Source: Ideonella_A sakaiensis_A (GTDB taxonomy: Bacteria > Pseudomonadota > Gammaproteobacteria > Burkholderiales > Burkholderiaceae_C). Taken from it: a stretch of DNA of 64,000 bases. Positions 45,691-53,733 of the stretch are shown in pieces. The stretch's first letter is position 1. Every line of letters begins with the position of its first letter. Both the position numbers and the translations under genes were made by a program. The notes below the pieces were generated by a model, which saw nothing but the letters and a program-made list of their open reading frames with translations, did not search any database and had not been told where the DNA came from. The stretch lies in the NCBI RefSeq assembly GCF_048320135.1, contig NZ_CP182947.1, forward strand, positions 3,906,001 to 3,970,000, written 5' to 3'.

Positions 45691-47528
45691 TCGATGACGG
45701 CTTCGTGTTTCGCGGGACGACTCGTCGGTTGCGACCAGCAGCGCAACCAGGCCTCCACACTGATCAGTGCGTTGACTTCTCCGAACGGCGTTGCCAGTGC
45801 CTTCGGCCCGTTGGACAGCGCTTCGAGTGTGCGTTTGCGATCGACCAGGCCGAGCCGCACCAGTTCACCGTCCGCGAGCAGACTGCGGGCGAAGTCCAGG
45901 TTCTCGACCAGGATGTCCTTGACCGACTGGCCCGTCGAGCCCTTGGTGCGTCGACTTGCGATCTCTGGCGGAAGCACTGCTGAGAAGGCGCTGCGTGCAA
46001 GCGCTCGTCCGCGACCGCCTTCGGTCAGCACATAGGTGGGGATCTTCAGCGCCAGCTCCAGCAGGGGCTGGGAAAGCAGTGGACGAACGGGCTCGGGCGC
46101 GGTCTCGAAGGCGAGCGGCTCGTAGTAGTCGACCGGATACATCAGTTGCTGCAACTGCTGCAGCTTGCCTATCGGCAGACGGGTGGGGCTATGGAAGGCC
46201 GGATGCTGAAACGCGGCTGACCGGTCCGGGAAGGCCATCGCATCCGGCGCCAGGAGCGTATGGCCGAGGCCAGGCTCCACGATGGCGCGCGTCGGCCTCA
46301 GGCGTTCCCGCATGGCCATGGCCAAGGCATACCAGACGGAGACGCTGCCGAGCTGGGCAGCGTCCAGGGTTGCGGCGGGGAAGCCACGGTCCATGCCGCG
46401 GATCCGCAAGTAGTCGGCGGCCGGCCACCACCGGTGGAGCTCGAAGAAGAGCAGGTCTCCGCCCACCCCACTGTACATGGCCGATGCGCCGAATTCCGCG
46501 GCCACGGCGGCGTCGATCCGGGTCATGCTCAGCGCGCCGACATGCGACCGGGGTGCCGGTGTCCGGGGGAGGTGCAGCAGCCTCTCGAGCCGGATGCCGA
46601 CCTCTGCCTTGACCTCTCTCAGCGGACGCTGTGCCATCCGTGCCGCCAGTCTCGCGTAGCGGCGTTCGTCCGCGCCAGGATCGGTCGAGTGGTAGTTGAG
46701 GCACAGGACGTCGACTTCGGTGTCGCGCTCGGCGAGACAGCTGGCCAGGATGGAGGAGTCCACGCCGCCGGACAGGCGCAGCACGATCCTGTCGTACGCC
46801 GTCGCCCATTGCCGGACACAGCGCTGGACGGTGTCGCGCAGGGCGTCCGCTGCTTCTGCGCCTCGCAGCGTCGAGGCAGATGCCGCGAAGTCGATGGCGC
46901 TCCACAGCGGCTGCCGGCAGACCGTGTTTCGCCGGATGTCCAGCCGCTCGCCGGGGAGCACCTGCCCGACGTCGCTCAGCGCGGTTCTGCCGCCGGACAG
47001 GGCGCCGAGCAGCAGGAATGCCCGAACGCCTTCCACATCGGGCTTTGGTTGATGGGGCGTGGGAAGCAGCTCCATCACGTCTTCCATCCAGGAGAAGATG
47101 ATCCAGACCCCTTCATGCTGGAGGAAATGGCAGGGGAGTGTGCCGCTGGGATCGCGAAGCACGCTCACGACACCATCGGGGCCGCCTCTCCATATCGCGA
47201 CATAGCGCCCCCAGTAGCGATCGATCAAAGGCATGCCTTGCCGGCGGAGAATCTCGACAGCCTCGTTGCCACTGATTTCGAGGGTGCGGGGAATCTGCAG
47301 CGACCCGCTGCGTCGAAACAGCTTCCCGACGATCAGGCCCTCGTCCTTGTGCAGGTGATAGGTCTCGTTGGTTCCGGGCTTGTCACCGACCACGAACACT
47401 TGAAGACCTGGCTGACGGAGCACGCAGCGCCAACCGGATCTGGACTGGACGGCGCGGCCGAGGTGCTGAGCCCTCAGGGTCCTTGACGTGTCGAGAGCGT
47501 CCCACGCCAGACAGAGGTAGCGGAACAT
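45687..47528 (-). CDS. lasso cyclase (McjC, asparagine-synthetase-like)
   Basis: A 613-residue enzyme that adenylates the ring glutamate and forms the macrolactam with the amino group of glycine 1. The C-terminal domain has the PP-loop LRLSGGVDSSILASCL near residue 260 and the later block GVGGDLLFFELHRWW. The N-terminal domain resembles the class II glutaminase fold but lacks an N-terminal catalytic cysteine, as in other lasso cyclases. It lies 15 bp downstream of the protease gene and overlaps mcjD. Confidence 0.92.
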   Translation of the reverse strand: MFRYLCLAWDALDTSRTLRAQHLGRAVQSRSGWRCVLRQPGLQVFVVGDKPGTNETYHLHKDEGLIVGKLFRRSGSLQIPRTLEISGNEAVEILRRQGMPLIDRYWGRYVAIWRGGPDGVVSVLRDPSGTLPCHFLQHEGVWIIFSWMEDVMELLPTPHQPKPDVEGVRAFLLLGALSGGRTALSDVGQVLPGERLDIRRNTVCRQPLWSAIDFAASASTLRGAEAADALRDTVQRCVRQWATAYDRIVLRLSGGVDSSILASCLAERDTEVDVLCLNYHSTDPGADERRYARLAARMAQRPLREVKAEVGIRLERLLHLPRTPAPRSHVGALSMTRIDAAVAAEFGASAMYSGVGGDLLFFELHRWWPAADYLRIRGMDRGFPAATLDAAQLGSVSVWYALAMAMRERLRPTRAIVEPGLGHTLLAPDAMAFPDRSAAFQHPAFHSPTRLPIGKLQQLQQLMYPVDYYEPLAFETAPEPVRPLLSQPLLELALKIPTYVLTEGGRGRALARSAFSAVLPPEIASRRTKGSTGQSVKDILVENLDFARSLLADGELVRLGLVDRKRTLEALSNGPKALATPFGEVNALISVEAWLRCWSQPTSRPAKHEAVIE

Positions 47529-47543
47529 GACGCTTGCCGCCCG

Positions 47544-48251
47544 TCAGACGATCAGGATCGGACGGTACTGGCGTACCCGGTCGCAGTAGTCGTTCAGCAC
47601 TGTGGCATCGGATTGAAGCCACGAGTGGGCAGCGAACGGGCGGGTCTTGACGCCGATGACCCAGGTGGCGGCGATCTGCCAGTGGGCCAGGAAGCGAAGC
47701 AGCGCCAGGGAATCGAGGAGACATTGGTCCTTGCTCGTGAACACCAGGGGCCGCAACCTCAAATAGGTCGCCGAAAGCCGATCGACATCCATCAAAGAAC
47801 CGTGAGCGGCGCACTGGCGGCGTCGCGAGGAGATGATGCTGGTGGCGATGGCCGCGAGGTTGCGATGGCGCAGCCACAGGGCTGCAGCGGTTGTCGAGGA
47901 AACCAGTCGGACCGCACCGATCACGCCGCCACCTTGCCGGGTGTTCGAATCGACGTCGACATTGCGCTTGGGCTCGGGGAGGTTCCTCGGTGGCCGGACG
48001 GGAACGTGGCCGGCGACCAGAATGCCTTGCTGCTGGAGCGTGCGGGCAATGCGCCAGCTGTCGATGGTCTTCGAGGACTTCGGCGAGCCGCAGGGCGGCC
48101 AGCCGCCGATTTCGAAGGACAGGGCGGCGTTTTCCGGAACGGCCATGTAGCGGTTTCGAAGCAGATCCAGCAGGATGACTTGCCCATCCAGGGCGCAGGC
48201 CTCGACGTGCGGCGCAAGCCACAGCCCTTGGGATATCGGTTCTGCTTGCAT
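47544..48251 (-). CDS. lasso leader peptidase with fused RRE (McjB, B1+B2)
   Basis: A 235-residue single-chain McjB. The N-terminal part (residues 1-85) is PqqD-like, with VEACALDGQVILLDLLRNRY, and should bind the leader. The C-terminal part is a transglutaminase-like cysteine protease with Cys in SKDQCLLDSLALLR, His in AAHSWLQ and Asp in SDATVLND. It cleaves after leader lysine 20 next to the conserved Thr. The start at ATG 48251 is supported because MQAE-SQ is also conserved in the remnant beside precursor 1; no strong ribosome site is seen, so coupling through the upstream hairpin region is possible. Confidence 0.9.
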   Translation of the reverse strand: MQAEPISQGLWLAPHVEACALDGQVILLDLLRNRYMAVPENAALSFEIGGWPPCGSPKSSKTIDSWRIARTLQQQGILVAGHVPVRPPRNLPEPKRNVDVDSNTRQGGGVIGAVRLVSSTTAAALWLRHRNLAAIATSIISSRRRQCAAHGSLMDVDRLSATYLRLRPLVFTSKDQCLLDSLALLRFLAHWQIAATWVIGVKTRPFAAHSWLQSDATVLNDYCDRVRQYRPILIV

Positions 48252-48278
48252 GGTGCGGGCCGGCAACTGCAGTTGGAA

Positions 48279-48341
48279 GCAACCTCCGACCCATTGCCGG
48301 AGGTTGCCCGTGCGGGACCGAGGGGCGATTGCAGCCCCTCG
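48279..48341 (-). promoter_or_regulatory. two perfect RNA hairpins between precursor 2 and mcjB
   Basis: In transcription order: CGAGGGGC/GCCCCTCG (48341-48319) and GCAACCTCCG/CGGAGGTTGC (48307-48279), both perfect, with loops of 7 and 9 bases. Without a U run they look like stabilising or attenuating stems rather than full terminators. They would raise precursor mRNA relative to the B-C-D message, as seen in other lasso operons. Confidence 0.72.
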
Positions 48342-48351
48342 GGGTGGTGGC

Positions 48352-48471
48352 TCAGTCGTAGAGCCGTGGCAGCGCGTCGATCAGCTCCTCGTTGACGGCC
48401 AGCTGCACGCCCTTGGTCACTTCCTTCGCGTCGCCCAGATCGACAACGATGTCTTCTTCCTGTTGGTCCAT
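48352..48471 (-). CDS. lasso peptide precursor 2
   Basis: A 39-residue precursor nearly identical in the leader to precursor 1, ending ...GDAKEVTK with Thr at -2. The predicted core is GVQLAVNEELIDALPRLYD (19 residues). Glycine 1 should be joined to Glu 8 or Glu 9; NEELIDA-PR-Y is kept in both cores while positions 2-6 vary (VQLAV against FLLGF). GGAG lies before the ATG. It heads the B-C-D operon and is the functional partner of that operon. Confidence 0.92.
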   Translation of the reverse strand: MDQQEEDIVVDLGDAKEVTKGVQLAVNEELIDALPRLYD

Positions 48472-48802
48472 GATGATCTCCAGTTGATTGCGGGATTGCC
48501 CTCGGCACCATGCCTCGGGCACAGCCACGGTAGGCCGGTGCTTGCACGTGCGCAATGAGTCGCGGCGATGCCGTTTTATGTTCGGTTGGACGCAGCCTGA
48601 ACAGCCCCTGCTGGGCGTTGATAATTTCCGCCCATGCGGCCTCGACTCGACGGCGCTGCATTCGTTCGGTTGGTTTCCTGAGTGGATTAGTCAACCAATC
48701 GCAAGCGCTGCCGAACGTGTTCGATCGTGCTTATGACCGCGTGAGGTGGCCGCCCGTCCTGATCCGTCAATGGCGTTAGTCGGTGGCACCTGGGGGAGGG
48801 GT
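48472..48802. promoter_or_regulatory. divergent control region, copy 2
   Basis: The 331-bp space between precursor 2 (leftward) and the intact RAYT-like gene (rightward) is closely matched by 42971-43301. It must hold the promoter of the lasso operon and probably that of the RAYT-like gene. I could not assign -35/-10 boxes with confidence. Confidence 0.68.
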
Positions 48803-49783
48803 ATGAGCGATCGCCTGACCTGGCACCTGTGTTGGCAGGCCGCTTATGGTCACAGCTTCCTGGCACAGCCGGCGCTTTCGTCGTGGATCCGCGAGCGACT
48901 GCTCGATGCGCATCGGCGACGGGATCGCGTCCTCATCGACTTCATCCTGCTTCCGTGTGAGATCCACACGCTTTCCCGGCTCACTGCGGTCGACGGACCT
49001 GAGGGGCTGTCGCGCGAGATCGGCTCGATCGTCGCGCGGCGCATGCGCCGCGACGGCCCGATCCTGGGGCCGGCGCTTCGTGGCAGATACCTCGCCCACT
49101 GGGTCGAATCTGAGGAAGACCTGCGCATCGACATGCGCATGTTCGCGTGGCGGCCGGTGCTGTCGGGACACTGCCGTGCGCCATCGCACCACGTCCATGG
49201 CGCCCTTCGCGTCGCGCTCGGCATCAGCGGTCCGCTGGGCTTCGACGCACGCCCGTTGCTTGAGGTGTTCGGGTCGCCGGTCTCCCATGCGCGGGAGTCG
49301 CTGAGGAAGTGGGTGGCCCGCCGGCCGACGCCGCAGCAGATGGATCACTGGGAACTCACCCGCGGACTGTCCTCGGCGGACGCCTGCATGGTGCGTCTTG
49401 CGGCCCGTGCCCGTGGCATCCAGGGCGATGCGGCCGCCAGGCTCATTGCAGAGAGCGGCGGCGGGATTCAAGGTGCCCTGTCACTGCTGGAGTCCTGGGC
49501 CAAGGGGCGGCTCGGTGAGGAGGTAGGGGGGTCCGTCCTCAGGCCGGGTCCCGTCAGACGAACGGGCGTCCGGATGCGCGCCCTGGTGGCCTGTCTGGCG
49601 GTGGATCATCAACTTTGTGCTGCAGCGGTGGTGGCACGCCACTTTGGTCGCGCGAAGTCGACGCTCAGCGAACAGATGGTTGCCTGCCGCGCGCGGCCGC
49701 ACGAAGCACTGCTGCTGGAGACGCCGGTGCAGCAGATCGTCGCCGAGGTGCTCGGCAGCGCGGCGCGGCGCGACCTGCGCTGA
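48803..49783 (+). CDS. RAYT-like protein A, degenerate HUH (Y1 transposase relative)
   Basis: A 326-residue protein. The N-terminal 130 residues follow the REP-associated tyrosine transposase fold: HLCWQAAYGHSFL, the strand VLIDFILLPCEIHTLSRL in place of the HUH strand (usual MPNHVHLL), then DGPILGPALRGRYLAHWVES. The HUH histidine pair is reduced to one His and the catalytic tyrosine is not evident. The C-terminus has a DnaA-like HTH (RALVACLAVDHQLCAAAVVA, then RHFGRAKSTLSEQM) known from this family. GGAGGGG precedes ATG 48803. It is divergent from precursor 2. The fold call is by pattern only. Confidence 0.65.
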   Translation: MSDRLTWHLCWQAAYGHSFLAQPALSSWIRERLLDAHRRRDRVLIDFILLPCEIHTLSRLTAVDGPEGLSREIGSIVARRMRRDGPILGPALRGRYLAHWVESEEDLRIDMRMFAWRPVLSGHCRAPSHHVHGALRVALGISGPLGFDARPLLEVFGSPVSHARESLRKWVARRPTPQQMDHWELTRGLSSADACMVRLAARARGIQGDAAARLIAESGGGIQGALSLLESWAKGRLGEEVGGSVLRPGPVRRTGVRMRALVACLAVDHQLCAAAVVARHFGRAKSTLSEQMVACRARPHEALLLETPVQQIVAEVLGSAARRDLR

Positions 49784-50125
49784 CGGGGTCGTCTTCAAAA
49801 GCTGGCCGGATCTCTTGGAATGATCTCCTCGTCGCATTGGCGCAGCGTGTGACTCCGCGCGGAGATGCTGCTCACATTCCTGTGATGCTCTTCGAATGCC
49901 CGGCGCAGTGCGCGCCGCCCGCGATTTGACGATGAAGCCGCTGAACGCTCCGGCCTCGCGCATTCCGAATCGATTTCCGATGCTTATTCGCGAAGGCCTT
50001 TGCAAGGCGTCCGCTGGCGCTTCGGGCGAGGACCGAACGAAAGCGAGCGTCGTCCGGGTCGGGTGAGGTGCTTTGCAGGGCTCTTCCGTCTTAGCGGACA
50101 GACGCCACTCGTATGAGGATGACCC

Positions 50126-51145
50126 ATGGATGATTCCGCGTTCTGGCACATGTGCTGGCAGGCTGCCGGCGCTCACGATTTCGTCGCGGACAGGGCGCTC
50201 GCCCTGCGCATTCGGCAGCAGATCGTGGCGGCCCATCACGAGCCGGGACGCACGCTGATCACCTTTCTGCTCGCTCCGGCAGAAATCCATATCCTGGCAA
50301 GGTTGCCATCCGGCGAAGGTCCGTGGACCCTGGTGCGGCCGTTCAGCGTGGTGATCTCCCGTTGGTTGCGCCAGCGCGACCCGGCTGGCGGGCCTGTTTT
50401 TGCGAGCCGGGTTGCGGCGCACACCTTCACCTGCGACACGGAAGTGCGCACGCAGATTCGCATGATTGCCTGGCGTCCGGTGCTTTGCCAGCTTTGTCGA
50501 TCGCCGATGCATGCGCTTCACTCCTCGCTGCGTGTGGCGCTCGGGATCGTGGCCGGTGAAGGCTACGACTGTCGCCCGCTGCTGGGCCTGTACGGCGGCA
50601 CGGTGCCACAGTCGCGAGCGGCACTGCGCAGGTCGCTCAAGCGGCGTCCCAGCGCGCGGGAGGTCGGCCGATGGGAACTGGTGAGCCGGCTGGCGCCGTT
50701 GAAACGGGGCCCTGGGGAACGCGCCACCAAGTTGCGCGGTGTGGGCAGCGAAGCGGCCGCGCAGTTGGTGGCCGCCGGCGGAGACGGGCTGCCGGGCGCG
50801 CTGCAGATCCTTGAACGGTGGGTTCTGACGCAACTCGGACTTCATGAGGAAGGCGACATCCGCGGCGGGCATGGGACCGACAGCGCACGGGTCCGTGCGC
50901 TGGTGGCGTGTCTGGCGGTCCACCACCGGCTGTGCTCCGCGTCCGCCGTGGCGCGATATTTCGGCCGATCCAAGGCGACGCTGTGTGAACAGATGATCGC
51001 GACAAAGCGATGCGTCGAGGACCGCAGGATCATCGGCACCGCCATTCAGGAGATCGTGGGCGAGGTGGAGGCTGCGGGTGACGGTGTCATTACGGCGGCC
51101 GCGTTTTCGAGGCCCAACACCATGACCTGCATGGTGGGGACATGA
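50126..51145 (+). CDS. RAYT-like protein B, paralogue of A
   Basis: A 339-residue paralogue of the previous gene: FWHMCWQAAGAHDFV, TLITFLLAPAEIHILARL, AWRPVLCQLCRSPMHALHSS and the HTH RALVACLAVHHRLCSASAVA-RYFGRSKATL all align. Again the expected HUH strand reads APAEIH, with a single His. GAGGAT precedes the ATG. The C-terminal 30 residues are extra. Two such proteins in a row, neither with an obvious active site, suggest DNA-binding proteins derived from a transposase rather than active elements. Confidence 0.63.
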   Translation: MDDSAFWHMCWQAAGAHDFVADRALALRIRQQIVAAHHEPGRTLITFLLAPAEIHILARLPSGEGPWTLVRPFSVVISRWLRQRDPAGGPVFASRVAAHTFTCDTEVRTQIRMIAWRPVLCQLCRSPMHALHSSLRVALGIVAGEGYDCRPLLGLYGGTVPQSRAALRRSLKRRPSAREVGRWELVSRLAPLKRGPGERATKLRGVGSEAAAQLVAAGGDGLPGALQILERWVLTQLGLHEEGDIRGGHGTDSARVRALVACLAVHHRLCSASAVARYFGRSKATLCEQMIATKRCVEDRRIIGTAIQEIVGEVEAAGDGVITAAAFSRPNTMTCMVGT

Positions 51146-51378
51146 AGGGAGGGGAGGCCATGTGATGTCCCGGCCGATTCATGAATGTGGGCGGGCATCG
51201 GTGGTCCGTCGGCGGTCTGGTGAAGCGCATCAGGCGATGTGAGCGTCGGCGCTGGCCAGCTCTGCGCCAGGCGCACCGCCATTGCTGAGCCGATGCACAT
51301 GGGTTGTCCTGCGGGGCAGGGGCATCGACCAGCAGGTCGATCCTGGAACCGCCAGGCTTTGTGTCCGAATGGAATGAG

Positions 51379-52377
51379 ATGGGCAATACGACGGAATTCA
51401 GCGCCCCAGGCGCCCCACTCGCGACCTCGGTTGGAGGAGGAGCGGGCGTGGGGAGTTTGCCGACGTTCGACGAGCACTCGCACGGTCAATCCGTGGCGAT
51501 GCTGCTGGCCGTGATCGAAGGCCGATCCTATGAGGCTGTGGCGGCCGACTTCGGGTTCGCTCGCAGCACCGTGGAGCGCAGAGTCAAGCGGATTGCACAG
51601 CGACTCGCCAGCAAAATCAGTGTGTCAGGGGAGCACCGCAGCCTCATGTCGGCGAAGCGAATCCGTCGGGAGGGGATTGCCGTGGCGCAGGCGCTGCAGG
51701 CGTTCGATCCGCAGCAAGCCGAGGAGGACGGTCCGCCTCAGGTGATCCCCGAAGCCGACATGGTGCGAGCTGCGCTTCGCATTCGCCACCGCAGCGTGTG
51801 CGGGCGGCGGGATGTGGCCATGTTCTACATCCTGTTTGCCACCGGGGCGAGGCCGCTGGAAGTCGCTCGACTCGAGGTGGCGGACTACCTGCAGGCCGAT
51901 GGGTCGGTGCGCAAGGCGTCGACGTTCAGGTCTGAAGTCACGATCAATGGTCGGCCACGACCGCTGTACTTCGCCAGCGGAAAATTGACCACGGCGATCG
52001 ACGAATACCTGTGCGAACGGGCCTCGATGGGCTGGGGCGTGGGAACGGGTTTGGAATACCGTGGTCTGGATCCTCGGAGTCGATTGTTCCTGTCGAACAC
52101 GGGTCAGCCATTCGAAATCGTCTCCTACGGACAGGTTGGACAGCGACGGTTTCTGTGCAAGGCCATCCTGGAGACCTACCGGAAGATCTTTCGGAACTCG
52201 GAACTCCAGGGAGCCAGTCCATTGGCAGTGCGGCGGACCTTGGTGGACCAGTTGTACGACCGTCGTGCGGACGACGAACAGGTGGCCCTGCTTCTCGGGA
52301 TGGATCGTCGAACCGTCAGGGATCTGTTCCCCCGGCGCAAGCCGACGATCGTCGAACTGGTCGAGGAGTTGATCTGA
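51379..52377 (+). CDS. HTH plus tyrosine-recombinase-like protein, catalytic residues altered
   Basis: A 332-residue protein. Near residues 45-75 there is a sigma-4/HTH-like region (YEAVAADFGFARSTVERRVK). From about residue 120 the fold resembles the catalytic domain of tyrosine recombinases: the first arginine region TGARPLEVARLEVADYL, the second box SPLAVRRTLVDQLYD (usual HDLRRT) and LLGMDRRTVRDLFPRR (usual LGH-----TRD-Y). The box-II His and the nucleophilic Tyr are both replaced, so recombination is doubtful. ATG 51379 is chosen by composition; GTG 51361 is possible. It follows the RAYT-like pair on the same strand. Confidence 0.62.
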   Translation: MGNTTEFSAPGAPLATSVGGGAGVGSLPTFDEHSHGQSVAMLLAVIEGRSYEAVAADFGFARSTVERRVKRIAQRLASKISVSGEHRSLMSAKRIRREGIAVAQALQAFDPQQAEEDGPPQVIPEADMVRAALRIRHRSVCGRRDVAMFYILFATGARPLEVARLEVADYLQADGSVRKASTFRSEVTINGRPRPLYFASGKLTTAIDEYLCERASMGWGVGTGLEYRGLDPRSRLFLSNTGQPFEIVSYGQVGQRRFLCKAILETYRKIFRNSELQGASPLAVRRTLVDQLYDRRADDEQVALLLGMDRRTVRDLFPRRKPTIVELVEELI

Positions 52378-52506
52378 AGACGGGAGGACGGGCGCGAAGA
52401 TGCCTGCGGGAACGCACTGGCGGCGCGAGCAAGGGTGAAGGGTCATCCTCACAGTCGACCAAGGTTGGGTGACACCATGCTGACCAGGAATCCATTCGAC
52501 TACCCC

Positions 52507-52558
52507 TGATCCTGACCCAGTCCGTCGAACATGTCGTTGTCGATGCGCACGTTGAGTG
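52507..52558. repeat. 52-bp direct repeat, left copy, flanking the toxin-antitoxin pair
   Basis: This matches 53682-53733 at about 44 of 52 positions (shared CCAGTCCG, CGTTGT, GATGCGCACGTT). On the minus strand both encode a similar peptide, LNVRI(D/N)NDMF-GLGQD, which looks like the end of some coding sequence. The rest of 52378-52801 holds no gene I can support. Confidence 0.65.
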
Positions 52559-52801
52559 TGGATCGTTGCGAGATTCGAGAGGGATTTGCAAGGCAATCGT
52601 CGCGCGGCCCGGGTTGGGTTTGCCGACCTCCAGATGGCACTGATCGACTGCATCCCGCTGGTGCGGGTCTTCGGCACCGACGAGCTAAATGCTCTGGTCG
52701 CGGTGAGCTGGGTGCTCTTCGCACCGTTCGTCGTGGACTTCTGGTGCCGGCTCGCCCCTGTGCAACATCGAATCGCGCTGAAACCGAAGGCAAGTGGCTC
52801 G

Positions 52802-53266
52802 TCAGCCCTTGTCTTTGTCCTGCCAATCGGCGCTGCTCGCTGCCACCAGCCCCGCCCAATCGTCCGGCGGGTTGCCCCGTCCCAGCATCTTCTCGAACAC
52901 GGCATAGGGGTCGGACTTGCTGCCCGCCGATCGCAAGGTCTGCTCGTCGTTGACCCAGGCATACACGATGACCTTCGCCTTCGAGTCGTACCGGAAGAAC
53001 AGCCGATACCGCCGACCGACCTTCGCCCGCCGCCAGTGGCGGTACGCCGGCCCCATGGTGTTGCCCTGCCGGTATTCGTCACGCGCGGGATCGCCCGGCA
53101 CCACGTCCTGTATCAACTGGACCAAGGCCCGGAAGAACTTGACGTTGGCGTTGGATGCGAAGCCGTCCGGGTCGTTCTCCTGCGCGCGCAGCACCGCCGC
53201 GCGCAGCTTCATCAACTGATCGATCAGGTTGTCGTGAAACAGCAGCGTCCAGCCCTGCTGCTGCAT
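52802..53266 (-). CDS. yhaV: YhaV-family toxin (ribosome-dependent mRNA interferase)
   Basis: A 154-residue toxin matching E. coli YhaV along its length: GWTLLFHDNLIDQLMKLRAA, VKFFRALVQLIQDVVPGDPA, WRRAKVGRRYRLFFRYDSKA, then AWVNDEQTLR and FEKMLGRGNPPDDW. The catalytic-type RYRLFFRY and WVNDE-TLR blocks are intact. It overlaps the antitoxin gene by one base (TGATG), giving coupled translation. It should stabilise this part of the element. Confidence 0.92.
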   Translation of the reverse strand: MQQQGWTLLFHDNLIDQLMKLRAAVLRAQENDPDGFASNANVKFFRALVQLIQDVVPGDPARDEYRQGNTMGPAYRHWRRAKVGRRYRLFFRYDSKAKVIVYAWVNDEQTLRSAGSKSDPYAVFEKMLGRGNPPDDWAGLVAASSADWQDKDKG

Positions 53267-53583
53267 CAGATTTCCACGTCCTCATCGAAGTCGTCGCCCA
53301 GTGCAACCTTGTGGCCTGCATGCGCGAGCATCGTGCGAACCAGATCTTCCGGCAGATCGCGAATGTTTCGACCAGCCTCGATGTCACAAGCCAGAAGGGC
53401 CAGGAATGCGCCAATCGCGGGGTCTTCATGCTCGACATCGGCACGGGTCACGACGACCTCGCCGCCGCGCAGGTCGAATGCCACCTTGCCGCCGGTGTCC
53501 ACGCCCAGGACCTGCCGGATGGACTTGGGCAGCGTGATCTGCCCCTTGGAGGTCAGCGTCGCGACTTCGTGGATTTCGGGCAT
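53266..53583 (-). CDS. prlF: PrlF-family antitoxin (AbrB-type)
   Basis: A 105-residue antitoxin with an N-terminal SpoVT/AbrB swapped-hairpin domain (VATLTSKGQITLPKSIRQVL) and an acidic C-terminus (GDDFDEDVEI) for binding the toxin. ATG 53583 has AGGAA seven bases upstream; the longer open frame upstream is not needed. The gene comes first in the operon, as usual, and an inverted repeat that should be its operator lies 30 bp upstream. Confidence 0.9.
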   Translation of the reverse strand: MPEIHEVATLTSKGQITLPKSIRQVLGVDTGGKVAFDLRGGEVVVTRADVEHEDPAIGAFLALLACDIEAGRNIRDLPEDLVRTMLAHAGHKVALGDDFDEDVEI

Positions 53584-53612
53584 GGTGGCATTCCTGTTAA
53601 CGATGCCTGCAT

Positions 53613-53632
53613 AGTAAGGAAACTTCCTTACT
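53613..53632. promoter_or_regulatory. inverted repeat, likely PrlF operator
   Basis: AGTAAGGAA-AC-TTCCTTACT is a perfect 9-bp inverted repeat just upstream of prlF. AbrB-type antitoxins bind such repeats and repress their own operon. No other gene is near enough to use it. Confidence 0.72.
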
Positions 53633-53681
53633 CTGTCAATGTGAGGGCGCATCGGGATCCGACGACCGGCCGGGATACCGC

Positions 53682-53733
53682 TTATCCTGCCCCAGTCCGC
53701 GGAACATATCGTTGTTGATGCGCACGTTCAGCG
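53682..53733. repeat. 52-bp direct repeat, right copy
   Basis: Partner of 52507-52558. The two copies are 1,175 bp apart and enclose the complete toxin-antitoxin operon with its operator. Confidence 0.65.

Noticed and set aside
49481..50926. 481-codon open frame on the minus strand
   Set aside because: It runs antisense through the intact RAYT-like genes, has no recognisable domain and is rich in residues expected from GC-rich antisense frames.
48472..51400. REP palindromes for the RAYT-like proteins
   Set aside because: I looked for repeated short palindromes near these genes and found none repeated in the window beyond the duplicated lasso region.
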